Assembly: GCF_002105155.1 (NCBI RefSeq)
Contig: NW_019028987.1
Location: forward strand, 364,501 to 428,500
Length of the DNA: 64,000 nt
Direction of reading: 5' to 3'
Source: Lobosporangium transversale
Lineage: Eukaryota > Mortierellomycota > Mortierellomycetes > Mortierellales > Mortierellaceae
The notes below the pieces were generated by a model. That model was not told where the DNA came from. It did no database searches and worked only from the letters and a program-made list of their open reading frames with translations. Positions 21,401-29,809 of this stretch are shown piece by piece. A program made the position numbers and the translations under genes. Position 1 is the stretch's first letter. Every line of letters begins with the position of its first letter.

Positions 21401-23559
21401 TCAGGCGACATCCTCCGCACCGGCATGGCGATAGGGAGGGCCGAGCCAGTCTCGATGCGATGATCAACGTGACGGTGTGGGGGAAGTTTGTTCAAGTCGG
21501 CGAAGACGGAGTCTGCGAATTCCTCTATCAGCGCGCGGTATCTCTCTGGGACCTTTTCTGCTCCCTCACCGGCGGCGTCAACGGAATTGACCACTAACTC
21601 TACTTCGTCCCCACTGATAAAGCAAACTCCATAATCCTCTGTAGTATTCAGGATCTTCTTGAAATGCTTCACTCCGACGAGGTGAACGTCTGTACGGTTC
21701 TTGGCCTCATGTTCTGCAGATGTTGAGATCAGATGATCTTTTTCTTTTTCTGTAGATTCCCCATTTTTTGTCTCCTCATTTGCTTTCACCATTTCTACTT
21801 GCTCCATTCCATCGCTCTTCACATTTCCCATTGTTGCTTCCTCGCCCTCTCTTACTGTCGTATTCCACAATTCGTCTGTGCCTGCCACTGTCTCTGCGAC
21901 ATTTTTTATGACGTCTCCTTCCATTGTCCTTTCTGCAGTTTCCTTAACGCTCTTATTGTCGCTCGCCCCGGTAGATTCAATATTTGAAGCCAGCTGGCCA
22001 TTATTTTCCTCCCTTACGCTGCGTATCGCCTGCCAACCTTTTCGACCTTGCCATTTGTATATTCCAGTACGCCAATTTACCTGCGGGTTCCACTTTCGCA
22101 GCCAGGGTTGCCCTAGGATGATATCGTATCTCAAATTATCAACGACGACTCCCGTTTCTCTCATTACCTCGTCGCCCATACTGAGAGCAAGAGTAGCCGT
22201 GGTTGACGAGACAGAGCTTTGGCCACGGGCCATCAGGATCCTGACTGGTTTAGGTAAGGGTAGTAAACGGTAGTCTTCCTTCTTGAGATCCCTTATGAAT
22301 TCAGAGCAGACGAAGTTACCGGAAGCACCGGAGTCGATCAGCACGCGTGCCCCTAAGGTTCCGACCTTTGCGCGTACTTCGTGCACCGGCCGGTTCAACT
22401 CTTTATAATTTTCTGGGGTATTGCCATTCTTTAGGTGATAGGACTGTAAAATATACGATGAAGAATTGCGACCTTTATTGCCAGGGCAGTACTCTATTCT
22501 ATGTCCAGGGATCCCACAGCCGTAGCATCGCGGCTTACTTCTATCTGGACAGTTTGCCTTGATATGGCCGTTCTTGCCGCAGTGGAAGCACTTTCGACCC
22601 TCACTATGCTGGCGAGTCTGCATGGCCGCAACCTCAAGCTCTTCCTCCGTGAAACGCTGCCGGACATGGTCCAAATCCATGGACATGTCTGGCGCACTTG
22701 GCACACTGGACCTGGGGACGCCGGCATTAGTACTAGCGAGGGACTGCGACCTAAACCCAAGGTTACGACTGCCATGGACTGGGTTTCCCCCCGCATGGCC
22801 ACTGGTGAGGGATCTGAAGGCCGACAGGTCTTGATCCTTCAAGGCAATCTTGTGAGTGAAGGTCTCGAGCGAATCCTCAGGCCTCATGATATCAACAAGT
22901 TTGTTTCGGATATATTGTGGGAGTTTTCTGGCTAACTCCAACTTCTTGTCCATTGTAGACTTGTCATGGATTTTGTTGGCTAACGCTACGTATCTGCTCA
23001 TGAAGCTGATTAGGGCCTCGTCTTTCTCCATCTTTAGCCCGTCTAACTGGGCCCTCAGGTTCTGTGAAAGATGGGTCTGCGTCCATCTCTTAACGAAGTC
23101 TTCCTTGAACGCATCCCAACCGATGTCTTCGCCCTTGTCATCGATATATTGGAGGGCCCACGACAGAGCACCTCCCTTGAGGATGGTGACAAAACTGGGA
23201 ACTTTCTTGTTGTCCGGCCACGTCTGACTCCGGAACTGCAGCTCGATGAACTTGAGCCAAGCATCAAGGTCGAAGGCGACTTCGTGCCCCGAGAAAGTAG
23301 AGGTCTGAGCGGCAAACTGCGGGGCTGGCCTGTGAGGGTCCAGCCATCGGCTTACTGCCGGGGGCGCTGGTGCTGAGGCCAATTGATTATTGGCGAACTC
23401 GAGCTGCCTAGTGAGCTCCTCGACTCTTCGCGCGAGCTCCTCACTCGAGGCCTGCTGCAACTGTTGCTGACGCTGTGCAAATATCTCTGCTGCATCCATT
23501 TCTGCCGTGGTATAACTTGATTCCGATTCTGTATCACTTGGTGGGCTAAAAACCACCAT
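18340..23559 (-). CDS. Ty3 Gag-Pol polyprotein, single frame
   Basis: 1739 residues. Order of parts: capsid-like N-terminal third with a coiled coil (ELARRVEELTRQLEF); two CCHC knuckles (CFHCGKNGHIKANC, CYGCGIPGHRIEYC); aspartic protease (VLIDSGASGNFV); reverse transcriptase with FMDD in place of the commoner YxDD; RNase H (ETDASLTAIGAVL, TDNHSLVFL); integrase with HHCC (GHPGAQGLF ... CRTCKEC) and D,D,E core (GIDFIG, LISDRGSQF, NGKTERTNG). The C-terminus after the integrase is a Pro/Ser-rich tail with no chromodomain. Gag and Pol are fused with no frameshift or stop. Lack of a chromodomain fits a targeting mode other than heterochromatin, consistent with its position at a Pol III gene. Confidence 0.93.
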   Translation of the reverse strand: MVVFSPPSDTESESSYTTAEMDAAEIFAQRQQQLQQASSEELARRVEELTRQLEFANNQLASAPAPPAVSRWLDPHRPAPQFAAQTSTFSGHEVAFDLDAWLKFIELQFRSQTWPDNKKVPSFVTILKGGALSWALQYIDDKGEDIGWDAFKEDFVKRWTQTHLSQNLRAQLDGLKMEKDEALISFMSRYVALANKIHDKSTMDKKLELARKLPQYIRNKLVDIMRPEDSLETFTHKIALKDQDLSAFRSLTSGHAGGNPVHGSRNLGFRSQSLASTNAGVPRSSVPSAPDMSMDLDHVRQRFTEEELEVAAMQTRQHSEGRKCFHCGKNGHIKANCPDRSKPRCYGCGIPGHRIEYCPGNKGRNSSSYILQSYHLKNGNTPENYKELNRPVHEVRAKVGTLGARVLIDSGASGNFVCSEFIRDLKKEDYRLLPLPKPVRILMARGQSSVSSTTATLALSMGDEVMRETGVVVDNLRYDIILGQPWLRKWNPQVNWRTGIYKWQGRKGWQAIRSVREENNGQLASNIESTGASDNKSVKETAERTMEGDVIKNVAETVAGTDELWNTTVREGEEATMGNVKSDGMEQVEMVKANEETKNGESTEKEKDHLISTSAEHEAKNRTDVHLVGVKHFKKILNTTEDYGVCFISGDEVELVVNSVDAAGEGAEKVPERYRALIEEFADSVFADLNKLPPHRHVDHRIETGSALPIAMPVRRMSPEELDALKEQLEELQKKGFIRPSISPWSAPVVFARKKDGSLRLCVDYRALNAITVKNKYPLPLIDEFFDRLSGATEFSKLDLQSGFNQIRVNPSDVEKTAFGTRYGHFEYLVMPFGLTNAPASFQGMMNEVLQGGLDKFCLVFMDDILVFSRNPEDHKEHLRWVLERLAKYQLKVKMSKCEFGKPELLFLGHVVSGEGLKVDPSKTESIQSLTAPTNVQEVRRFLGMAGYYRKFIKNYASRAAPLTDLTKEKDNNKIKTRPLPSPWGEREQAAFDDLKQALASAPVLRLADFSRPFFIETDASLTAIGAVLSQDFGSNGLKEMHPIAFMSRKLDEGQQKWPTHERELYAIVRACDEWRTYIQGRTVNILTDNHSLVFLKRQKGMSRRMAGWSQHMEQQDHVIIYRPGKDNPVADALSRPNEENTKDVTCNFMELANGELGIKESNHDAGVEAFEEALLMAMEETEFDETLEDMDWPLLMVEYKETGTLADPAHQDFLGLMREEEDNFVVEDGKVFRVMGDTQVEFLNFARRADYMAKMHESMGHPGAQGLFERIQPRYWWPRMRESIQEACRTCKECQLTRGGATVTEPLHTFSVAKPFQRWGIDFIGRCPKTKNGNMWIIVAVDYATSWTIAKATPDATAETVSNFIYEEIVMNFGCPAELISDRGSQFMSEVLREYLKKMKVKHRLTSAYHPRTNGKTERTNGILGAALTKYVGDKMKHKWDLFLDQALFACRTRIHSVSKKSPFYLVYGIEPTIPGDLTRPYVFDGAVFTEVQAAREAELERLRLERLSNEERQQEAARLMEERYNERHDIDPEAPRQVYEIGDWVLVKNIAKRKFEYPWYGPLRVETITPFGAYKLIWPDGKAKMDLVHKDRLKPVNLPAGSPEPTRAWYKTRNSRDELTIPMETIQEEDERGPQSEPEVGTAVQPIPLEGSSRTTAPSSSARPAATASPPPARPPRSLSRPNPKIDAAGAAWISRGESVLNRGNLSSSPITSDVMVGRTRGIPIVVPSNPPRPAWT

Positions 23560-23690
23560 AAACTATTTGTAAACTGTGTAACCGAATTACGGACAAATAA
23601 CTGTGGACAAATAAAACTGTTGACAAATAAAAACTGTGCGACCAAAAAAAAACTGTGGACTGATCGTTGATTATTGGGCTCGTTAAGACC

Positions 23691-23708
23691 GTGGTGCCTT
23701 TGCTACCA
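23691..23708 (-). promoter_or_regulatory. Primer-binding site of Ty3 element
   Basis: TGGTAGCAAAGGCACC read on the minus strand, one base inside the 5' LTR. The unrelated Ty3 copy at 28327 has a very similar site (TGGTAGCAAAGC) directly after its LTR. Confidence 0.7.
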
Positions 23709-23709
23709 T

Positions 23710-24095
23710 TGAAAAAATCACTGTCTTAAGAACCGGGGGGTTATACTGAGATGCCCTTAAAAACCGCAACGAGACGCAAATACATAGAACACACTGAAGT
23801 GTTGTACCAAGATAAAGGTCTTTATTAGTTTATGATACATATAATACTATACAAGTAACTAGTGCTGAGATGAATGAGGTTGCATACCTGAAGTGTTGTA
23901 CCAAGATAAAGGTAAGGAACACTTCAGGGACGGAGAGTCCACTATTTATTATAGCGGGGAGGATCGGGTGGCTGAGCTCACGTCCAGGCAGGACGGGGTG
24001 GGTTTGAGGGTACCACTATAGGTATACCTCTGGTCCTACCTACCATGACGTCACTTGTTATAGGACGTGAGCTTAAGTTGCCTCGATTTAGGACA
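23710..24095 (-). repeat. 5' LTR of Ty3 element
   Basis: 386 bp, matching 18072-18457 at all but one position by eye. Confidence 0.92.
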
Positions 24096-24099
24096 GGTT

Positions 24100-25202
24100 T
24101 TTATTTCTGGAGCCGGGTCGTTCCTACGATTCACGCCGGTATTCTTCCACGTGACTTTCTACTCTAGTTCATATTCTATACTACGGAAAAAAAAGCGCCA
24201 TGGGCATGAGCTGAAAAATGACTATCGTTGAAATATTGTGGAAGGCCACCGACCGAACCTAATGCAGTACCGCCGAGTGGATCCATGAAAGAAAGGGTAT
24301 AGGGAATAGTGTACAAGGGGGAGAGGTGAAAATAAAATAATAAAAGTAATAAAAATAATAAAATAATAAAAAATAAAAATAAAAATATAAAATATAAAAA
24401 TATAAAAAGGCGAAGCAAATAAGGAAAGGAGAAAGGCCAGAGACGCCACCAAAAGGGAGAAAAGGGAAAAAGGAAAGAAAAGAAGATCAACTTGAAAATG
24501 ACATCTTCCTCCGCTCATCACCATCATTTCCGCCATGTCCTCATTTCCTCCTCGTCTCTTCTCATCTCATCTCCATCTCCATCTCCATCTCCATGTTCCT
24601 TATTTTCCTGAAATCTTTTTATAGGCAATGTTTGCCAAGCCTGCGCCTGGACCAATCAGAATGATGCATGAGCACACCATCTGATCAGCTGGAAGAATGA
24701 GTCAGAGGCGAGCCTGTGAATGGCGATGGCAGCATGAGACGGAAAAACACATAAATTGCAGCTCCATCTCTGCTCCATTCCTCATTCCTCAACTCATTGC
24801 AACCTTTGCCTTTTCGCTTCAAGTTTCCTGTCTGCACCTTCCTCCACCTCCACCACAACTATAACAACAACCATGTCTGCCTCTCTTCGTCGTAGTGTTA
24901 GCTTCGGAGGTGCCTCCGTCAAGTGTAGGGAGCCTTCTCCTGAGTCAGTTAGCTCTGACACGACCAGTGCCGGTGCGGAGTCTTCCCTGCCTGTTGTTGG
25001 GTCTTTTGCTTCCTCGTCTTCTGGTGCTGCCACCAGACACTCCTCGCCTGCTCTATCGCAGGTGAAGAGTGAAGAGACTTTGCCTCTGTGGCATACGGAT
25101 TCATCCAACCTCTCTGCGATTGAGATCCCTGATGAGATCTCCTCTGTCGGTGCTGATGAGACCTTTATTTTGCTGTCCCCGAGTCCTCAGGTGCCCGCAA
25201 GT
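24100..25202 (-). mobile_element. 5'-truncated LINE copy (LINE-2) at the same tRNA site
   Basis: Nearly identical to LINE-1 bases 10441-11556: the last 1.1 kb of the LINE on its sense strand, i.e. only the 3' region with ORFa. Its 3' end (ggtttttatttctgg on +) is at the same tRNA-derived junction, and its truncated 5' end abuts 39-bp copy C at 25203. 5' truncation is the usual product of target-primed reverse transcription and shows that ORFa is part of the genuine 3' end of the LINE. Small indels in the A-rich tract separate the two copies. Confidence 0.92.
24873..25202 (+). pseudogene. Truncated ORFa copy in LINE-2
   Basis: Same protein as ORFa for the first ~110 residues (to SPSPQVPAS), then the frame runs into the tRNA-derived 39-bp repeat and stops. 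The conserved C-terminal part is missing. Confidence 0.85.
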
Positions 25203-25241
25203 GCTCTACCGACTAAGCTAAACGAGCCTCCGATGGAGGTT
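25203..25241. repeat. 39-bp target-site duplication, copy C
   Basis: Third identical copy of the tRNA-Ile 5' half plus upstream 14 bp. It marks the 5' side of LINE-2 and borders the original tRNA upstream flank. Confidence 0.93.
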
Positions 25242-25242
25242 T

Positions 25243-25596
25243 TGTCCTAAATCGAGGCAACTTAAGCTCACGTCCTATAACAAGTGACGTCATGGTAGGT
25301 AGGACCAGAGGTATACCTATAGTGGTACCCTCAAACCCACCCCGTCCTGCCTGGACGTGAGCTCAGCCACCCGATCCTCCCCGCTATAATAAATAGTGGA
25401 CTCTCCGTCCCTGAAGTGTTCCTTACCTTTATCTTGGTACAACACTTCAGGTATGCAACCTCATTCATCTCAGCACTAGTTACTTGTATAGTATTATATG
25501 TATCATAAACTAATAAAGACCTTTATCTTGGTACAACACTTCAGTGTGTTCTATGTATTTGCGTCTCGTTGCGGTTTTTAAGGGCATCTCAGTATA
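25243..25596 (+). repeat. Solo LTR of the same Ty3 family, opposite orientation, truncated
   Basis: 354 of 386 bp of the LTR found at 18072/23710, inverted relative to that element and lacking its last 32 bp. It starts one base beyond 39-bp copy C, so it too sits ~15 bp upstream of the tRNA 5' end. It is cut at 25597 where another LTR begins. Confidence 0.88.
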
Positions 25597-26029
25597 TGTC
25601 GTATACCAGCCACCAAGTCAGAAGCTCGTCACGTGATTCGAGGCCAAGCAAGTCACGAACTAACGCCACCACGGCTCGGCTCACATCGGCTCGGTTCAGG
25701 TCTGAGTCATAGCATATGAAAGCATAGCCTATGACTCATTGATAAGCATAGCCTATGACTCATTGATAAACATAGCCCATCGATAAGCATAGCCCATGAG
25801 TCATCGATAGGTGCAGCCCTATGACTCACTGATAAGCATAGCCCATGAATAACATATAAATAGAGACGCATTCCCCACCTAGTTTAGTTCCTTACCTGAT
25901 ATCTTGAATAAAACTCCTAAGCTTTCCTTGACCCTTGTTCCTGTTCACATATCTCCTACTCTCTTACATACCCACCTGCCTAGTCTGGAAAAGGTCATTC
26001 TGCCTTGCCCTAAGCCTAGGTTCTCGACA
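25597..26029 (+). repeat. Solo LTR of a second family with tandem repeats in U3
   Basis: 433 bp with inverted ends TGTCG...CGACA. It holds five or six imperfect copies of a ~24-bp unit (agcatagcctatgactcattg...) between about 25700 and 25860, then ataaata (TATA-like) near 25855 and aataaaa near 25909. No matching target-site duplication is visible, so its right flank has probably been replaced. Confidence 0.65.
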
Positions 26030-26079
26030 TACAGTGGCTTCCAATATTGTCCAAGTGTTTCATTTTTCCAAAGGAAAAC
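26030..26079 (+). mobile_element. Remnant of a Tc1-type 5' end
   Basis: The sequence TACAGTGGCTTCCAA.ATTGTCC is the same terminal repeat as that of the Tc1-B element ending at 39790. Only ~48 bp remain before the intact Tc1-C element that is inserted at its TA. Confidence 0.6.
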
Positions 26080-26081
26080 TA

Positions 26082-27685
26082 CAGTGGTCATCAAAAGTCA
26101 TTCAATGATTTTGAATTTTTAACATTCTCATTCCTTTTCTTCATTCTCATCTAGCATGTGGCTAGTATATTTGGGGTAGTGCATTTGTTCCCCACACCTC
26201 ATGATTACTTTCATGTCTCATTCCTAATTATGACTTCATTGTGAAATAAAACCAATTTCAATTTGACCTGCCTATTGAATGACTTCTGCTGAATTTCAAT
26301 GTTGATTGCAAAAAAAACTTTTTCACTTCTCTTTTTTCTACCAAGATTACCTTCAGCTATATCTTCATACACCTCTACTTACAATTAACATTCCACATCG
26401 TTTAGTATTTATTATGAGGACGCTTTCTATGGAAAAGGTACAAAATGCTCAGGCCTTACTTCGACAAGGGAAGTCTACAAGCGAAGTGGCAAGGCAACTT
26501 GGTATCTCTATTTCATCGGCAATAAGGATCAGGAGGGACGTCAAGGACAATATTCCTAAACCCAGAATGGGCAGACCCTCATTGGTTTCCCCTGCTACCA
26601 AGAGGGTTATTGCACGCGAGGTTGATACGGGGAAACTTAGATCCATTCTGGCAGTTCAAGAATACATCAGATCGAGCCATGGAGTGCATGTCAGTGTAGA
26701 GACTGCCCGACGCTATGTAAAATCAGAGGGTTTGAAAAACTATGTCCGCCCATTCAAGCCTAGGCTGACAAAAATGCAGATTGCGAAAAGGAAGAATTTT
26801 GCCCTCAACCACCTTGACTGGACTGTTGATGACTGGAAGCGAGTGATGTTCTCGGACGAAAAGCTTTTTGAAAGGCTAGGGTCCTTAGGAGGAAGAACAC
26901 AATATAGGCGACCCGGCCACAGGACTTTAGAAGATCGAGATGTTAGAGAGAGATCAAGGGGAGCACATAATAAACTTATGTGGTGGGGCTGTATCACTTA
27001 TCATGGTGTAGGCGATGGTTGCAGGATCCCTGTCACAGTTGATTCCTCTTTATATGTTGATGTTCTACAAGATTATGTCCTCGGCTCATGGAAGTGGTAT
27101 GGCCAGGACCCTGAAAAGTTAATTTTTCAGCAGGACAATGCAAGTGTTCATACGAGTAGGATGGTTAAAGAGTTCTTAATTAAGTCACACATTACCACTT
27201 TGGAGTGGCCTCCAAATTCTCCTGACCTCAACCCTATCGAGAATGTATGGGCCTACATGGATCATCGGCTCAAGGGATATGAGAAGGTACCAAAGGATCC
27301 GGATGAACTATGGGAAAGACTACAGGATATCTGGACATCTATTCCACCTGACTTCCTTGATGAGCTATATGAAAGTATGCCACGAAGGGTAGAGGAGCTA
27401 CATCGCATGAAAGGATCTCGTACACATTGCTGAAGAACAGAAAAAAAAAACAAATAAAGCAAAGCTGCTGATTTTCTTCAAATGTCATTCAATGAGATGC
27501 CAATAATTGGCATTCATCTAAATTTTCAATTAGCAACAGGAGCTCATTGACATTGTAGTAGGAGTGACGTTGTCGATGGTCAAACTCGCTACGTAAGTTT
27601 CATTAGCGACAAGCAAGATCAAATTGGAGAAAGGAATGAGAATGTCGAAATTCCTAATTCATTGAATGACTTTTGATGACCACTG
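26082..27685 (+). mobile_element. Intact Tc1/mariner element (Tc1-C)
   Basis: 1604 bp with 27-bp perfect terminal inverted repeats (cagtggtcatcaaaagtcat...) and TA duplications at 26080-26081 and 27686-27687. The transposase frame is open. Everything needed for an autonomous element is present by inspection. Confidence 0.93.
26414..27433 (+). CDS. Tc1-type DD34E transposase
   Basis: 339 residues from the ATG at 26414. An N-terminal paired-type helix-turn-helix (ALLRQGKSTSEVARQLGIS) and GRP hinge (PRMGRPS) precede the catalytic core: first Asp in MFSDEKLF, second in FQQDNASVH, Glu in NPIENVW, with 34 residues between the last two. It cuts and pastes the element at TA. No stop or frameshift. 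Open frame and exact ends suggest possible current activity. Confidence 0.93.
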   Translation: MRTLSMEKVQNAQALLRQGKSTSEVARQLGISISSAIRIRRDVKDNIPKPRMGRPSLVSPATKRVIAREVDTGKLRSILAVQEYIRSSHGVHVSVETARRYVKSEGLKNYVRPFKPRLTKMQIAKRKNFALNHLDWTVDDWKRVMFSDEKLFERLGSLGGRTQYRRPGHRTLEDRDVRERSRGAHNKLMWWGCITYHGVGDGCRIPVTVDSSLYVDVLQDYVLGSWKWYGQDPEKLIFQQDNASVHTSRMVKEFLIKSHITTLEWPPNSPDLNPIENVWAYMDHRLKGYEKVPKDPDELWERLQDIWTSIPPDFLDELYESMPRRVEELHRMKGSRTHC

Positions 27686-27687
27686 TA

Positions 27688-28030
27688 TAAGTGTTCAACA
27701 GTGAGCAGCGCTTGTGCCCTTGGATCCTAGATGGGAGCAACCTGGAAGACATACTTTATTTGCTCAAAACCTATTAGCGCTCCTGCTTGTTGAGGAGTAT
27801 GGGTGATCAATATGAATAATATGGATTGGAAAGTGAATGAGAAACGTTCATCTCTTTATTGATCACCTCCTACTGATATAAATAGGGTGAAGGACAATCT
27901 CTAATTGACAACTAATAATTAATAAGTGAAATTACTACTTACATGTGACTGATATGTCACACTTGTTTCTGATAGCTTTTCAATACTTTGAAATTTCCTC
28001 TCATTTGGACAATTTTTTAACCATCTTTTT
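27688..28030. other. Non-coding, possible LTR-derived sequence
   Basis: No gene. A tataaataggg at ~27880 and a pyrimidine-rich end resemble the LTR-like stretches near 42440 and 25855, but ends were not found. Confidence 0.3.
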
Positions 28031-28039
28031 TTTTCACCT

Positions 28040-28290
28040 ATCAAAACCTCGTATTGCCCCCTTTCGCCCTAATGACTGCTAGCATCCGCTCAGGCATACT
28101 TCTTATCAAATTGCGGGCAGACCTCCTTCGGTGTCTCCTCCTCCCATATCTGGCTCACTCTTTCCCAGAGTTCCAGCATGCCTTCTGGAATGGTCCCATG
28201 TTCGCGAATTTTTTTTTTAAGTGATCCCACAAGTGCTCTATAGGGTTCAGATCTGGTAAATTGGCAGGCCATGTTAGTATTCTACCTGAC
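28040..28290 (-). pseudogene. Degenerate Tc1 transposase C-terminal fragment
   Basis: The minus strand reads PANLPDLNPIEHLWDHLKKK and then IREHGTIPEGMLELWERVSQ, the catalytic Glu region and tail of a Tc1 transposase. A 1-nt shift near 28115 moves the remaining SMPERMLAVI segment to another frame. No element ends found. Confidence 0.8.
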
Positions 28291-28326
28291 GCTCTTGTCA
28301 ATCCAATAGAGGAAAGGTAGGTTGTG

Positions 28327-28737
28327 TGTCAAGGACTGACAGGATGATTGCAAGAGAAGGTAAGTGATTTAGGAACAAGAATGAACTTAGGAGATTCAAG
28401 AATAGTTTTATTGCAGACTGAGGTTTACTATGTTACAAGTCTATCATATTTATACTTGTTTGACTGAAGCGGAGACGCGCTTCAAGAACTCTAAATAAAG
28501 CTTACTCAAATATTTCCTAAGGACTTTTACCATATGCGGAACTCCAAGTGTTGAGTTAACTTAATACACAGGATCCGAGGAAGATATCTGGTGCAATCTT
28601 ATTTCAAGGTTCCTTGGCACTATAAGTCTTGGTTATTGGTTTATAGCTCTTTGTGACAGTATATAGCCTTAAGCCTATAAAAAGGCTTGTTTTAATAATT
28701 ATAACAAAATTATCTTTTGTCTCTCTTAATTATTACA
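28327..28737 (+). repeat. 5' LTR of Ty3 copy 1
   Basis: 411 bp, TGTCAAGG...TTACA, followed directly by the primer site TGGTAGCAAAGC at 28738. Its first ~330 bp match the LTR-like insert at 30947. Confidence 0.8.
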
Positions 28738-28755
28738 TGGTAGCAAAGCTACTCT
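28738..28755 (+). promoter_or_regulatory. Primer-binding site of Ty3 copy 1
   Basis: TGGTAGCAAAGCTACTC directly after the LTR, in the usual place. Confidence 0.7.
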
Positions 28756-28895
28756 GATCCCCGACCTTCATCCCTGTCCCCTGCCCCCCTGCCCCTGGTT
28801 TCCCTGTCCCCCTGTCCCCTGCCGCACCACCCTACCTCCTCGATTTTACTTTCAACCTGCTCTCTGTGGAAGATTTAGCCCTAATCCTTGATTCC

Positions 28896-29801
28896 ATGAC
28901 GCTCACTACCGACAACCCTGTGATGACCCCCGCTTTCAAGTACCCCCAGCCCGACAAGTTCGAGGGAAAGCGCGATGGCTTCTCAGCCAACACCTGGTTG
29001 CGCTCTATGCGTCGTTTCTTCGTTGGTGCCTCTGTTCCTGCTTCGGCACAGACGGTTGTAGCCATAGCCTTCCTCGGGCCTGACGCGGCCCGACGGTTTA
29101 ACGGCGCAGGTATCTCTGACGATGCATCGTTCGACACCTTTGAAAAAGGGTTCCGGGATGCGTTCTTCCCCAATGATTTCTCTCAACTCATCCAATTTCG
29201 CCTGTCCTCCCTTAAGATGAGTACTACTGTCACCGATTACGTTGCCGAAGCCCGCGAACTCCTCACGACACTCTTAGCTGATGAGCCTTCGGCAGGAGGA
29301 CGCAAGGCAATCGAAGACTTTGCTTTCATCTGCTTCGTACAAGGGTGTCCACCTGCCTTGAACCAACTCTTGCGTGCCTTCCAGGTCACACAAACCCTGA
29401 CAGTCTACCAACTCTTTGCGGCTGCGGAACAGTACGATAGAGTCTACCAATTTCAGCCGGACGGTATATCCCAGGCCCGCGCTGCCCCGAACACCCAGTC
29501 TTCTGCGGTTGCAGCTCAACTCCAGTCCGCTCGGGACCCCATGGCTATGGAGGTGGATAACCTGCGGATGGAACTCAATGCTTTGAGGAAGCAGTTTCAT
29601 GGCCGAGGCTTCCTCTCCCCTCTCACTCCCAATGAAAGATCTGAGCTGATTAAACGAGGCGCTTGCTTTAAGTGCCGACAAGATGGCCACCGGGCCAATG
29701 AGTGTCCTGGTCGACGTTCTCGCAACTTTAATAACTTATCCACATCTGCAGGCGATGTTCTAGACCTTCCGTCGGGAAAAGCCTCCAGCGGCCAGGCTTA
29801 G
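28896..29801 (+). CDS. Ty3 Gag protein (copy 1)
   Basis: 301 residues from the ATG at 28896. Capsid-like Retrotrans_gag helices (WLRSMRRFF, FRDAFFPNDF, FICFVQGCP) and one CCHC knuckle CFKCRQDGHRANEC near the C-terminus. The pol frame starts in the -1 frame just after the stop, so a frameshift would be needed to make Gag-Pol. Confidence 0.85.
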   Translation: MTLTTDNPVMTPAFKYPQPDKFEGKRDGFSANTWLRSMRRFFVGASVPASAQTVVAIAFLGPDAARRFNGAGISDDASFDTFEKGFRDAFFPNDFSQLIQFRLSSLKMSTTVTDYVAEARELLTTLLADEPSAGGRKAIEDFAFICFVQGCPPALNQLLRAFQVTQTLTVYQLFAAAEQYDRVYQFQPDGISQARAAPNTQSSAVAAQLQSARDPMAMEVDNLRMELNALRKQFHGRGFLSPLTPNERSELIKRGACFKCRQDGHRANECPGRRSRNFNNLSTSAGDVLDLPSGKASSGQA

Positions 29802-29809
29802 TCCAGGGC

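Larger units (their letters stand above)
18072..24095 (-). mobile_element. Ty3-type LTR retrotransposon, complete, inserted at tRNA-Ile upstream position
   Basis: 6.02 kb, minus strand. LTRs of 386 bp (18072-18457 and 23710-24095) begin TGTCC and end TTCA on the element strand; I see one difference between them (t/g near 18428/24066), so insertion is recent. A single 1739-residue gag-pol frame lies between. The primer site TGGTAGCAAAGG follows the 5' LTR after one base. A 4-bp ggtt flanks both sides (18068-18071, 24096-24099). The target was the junction between the 39-bp tRNA-derived repeat and the 3' end of LINE-2, i.e. 14 bp upstream of a tRNA 5' end. Confidence 0.93.
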
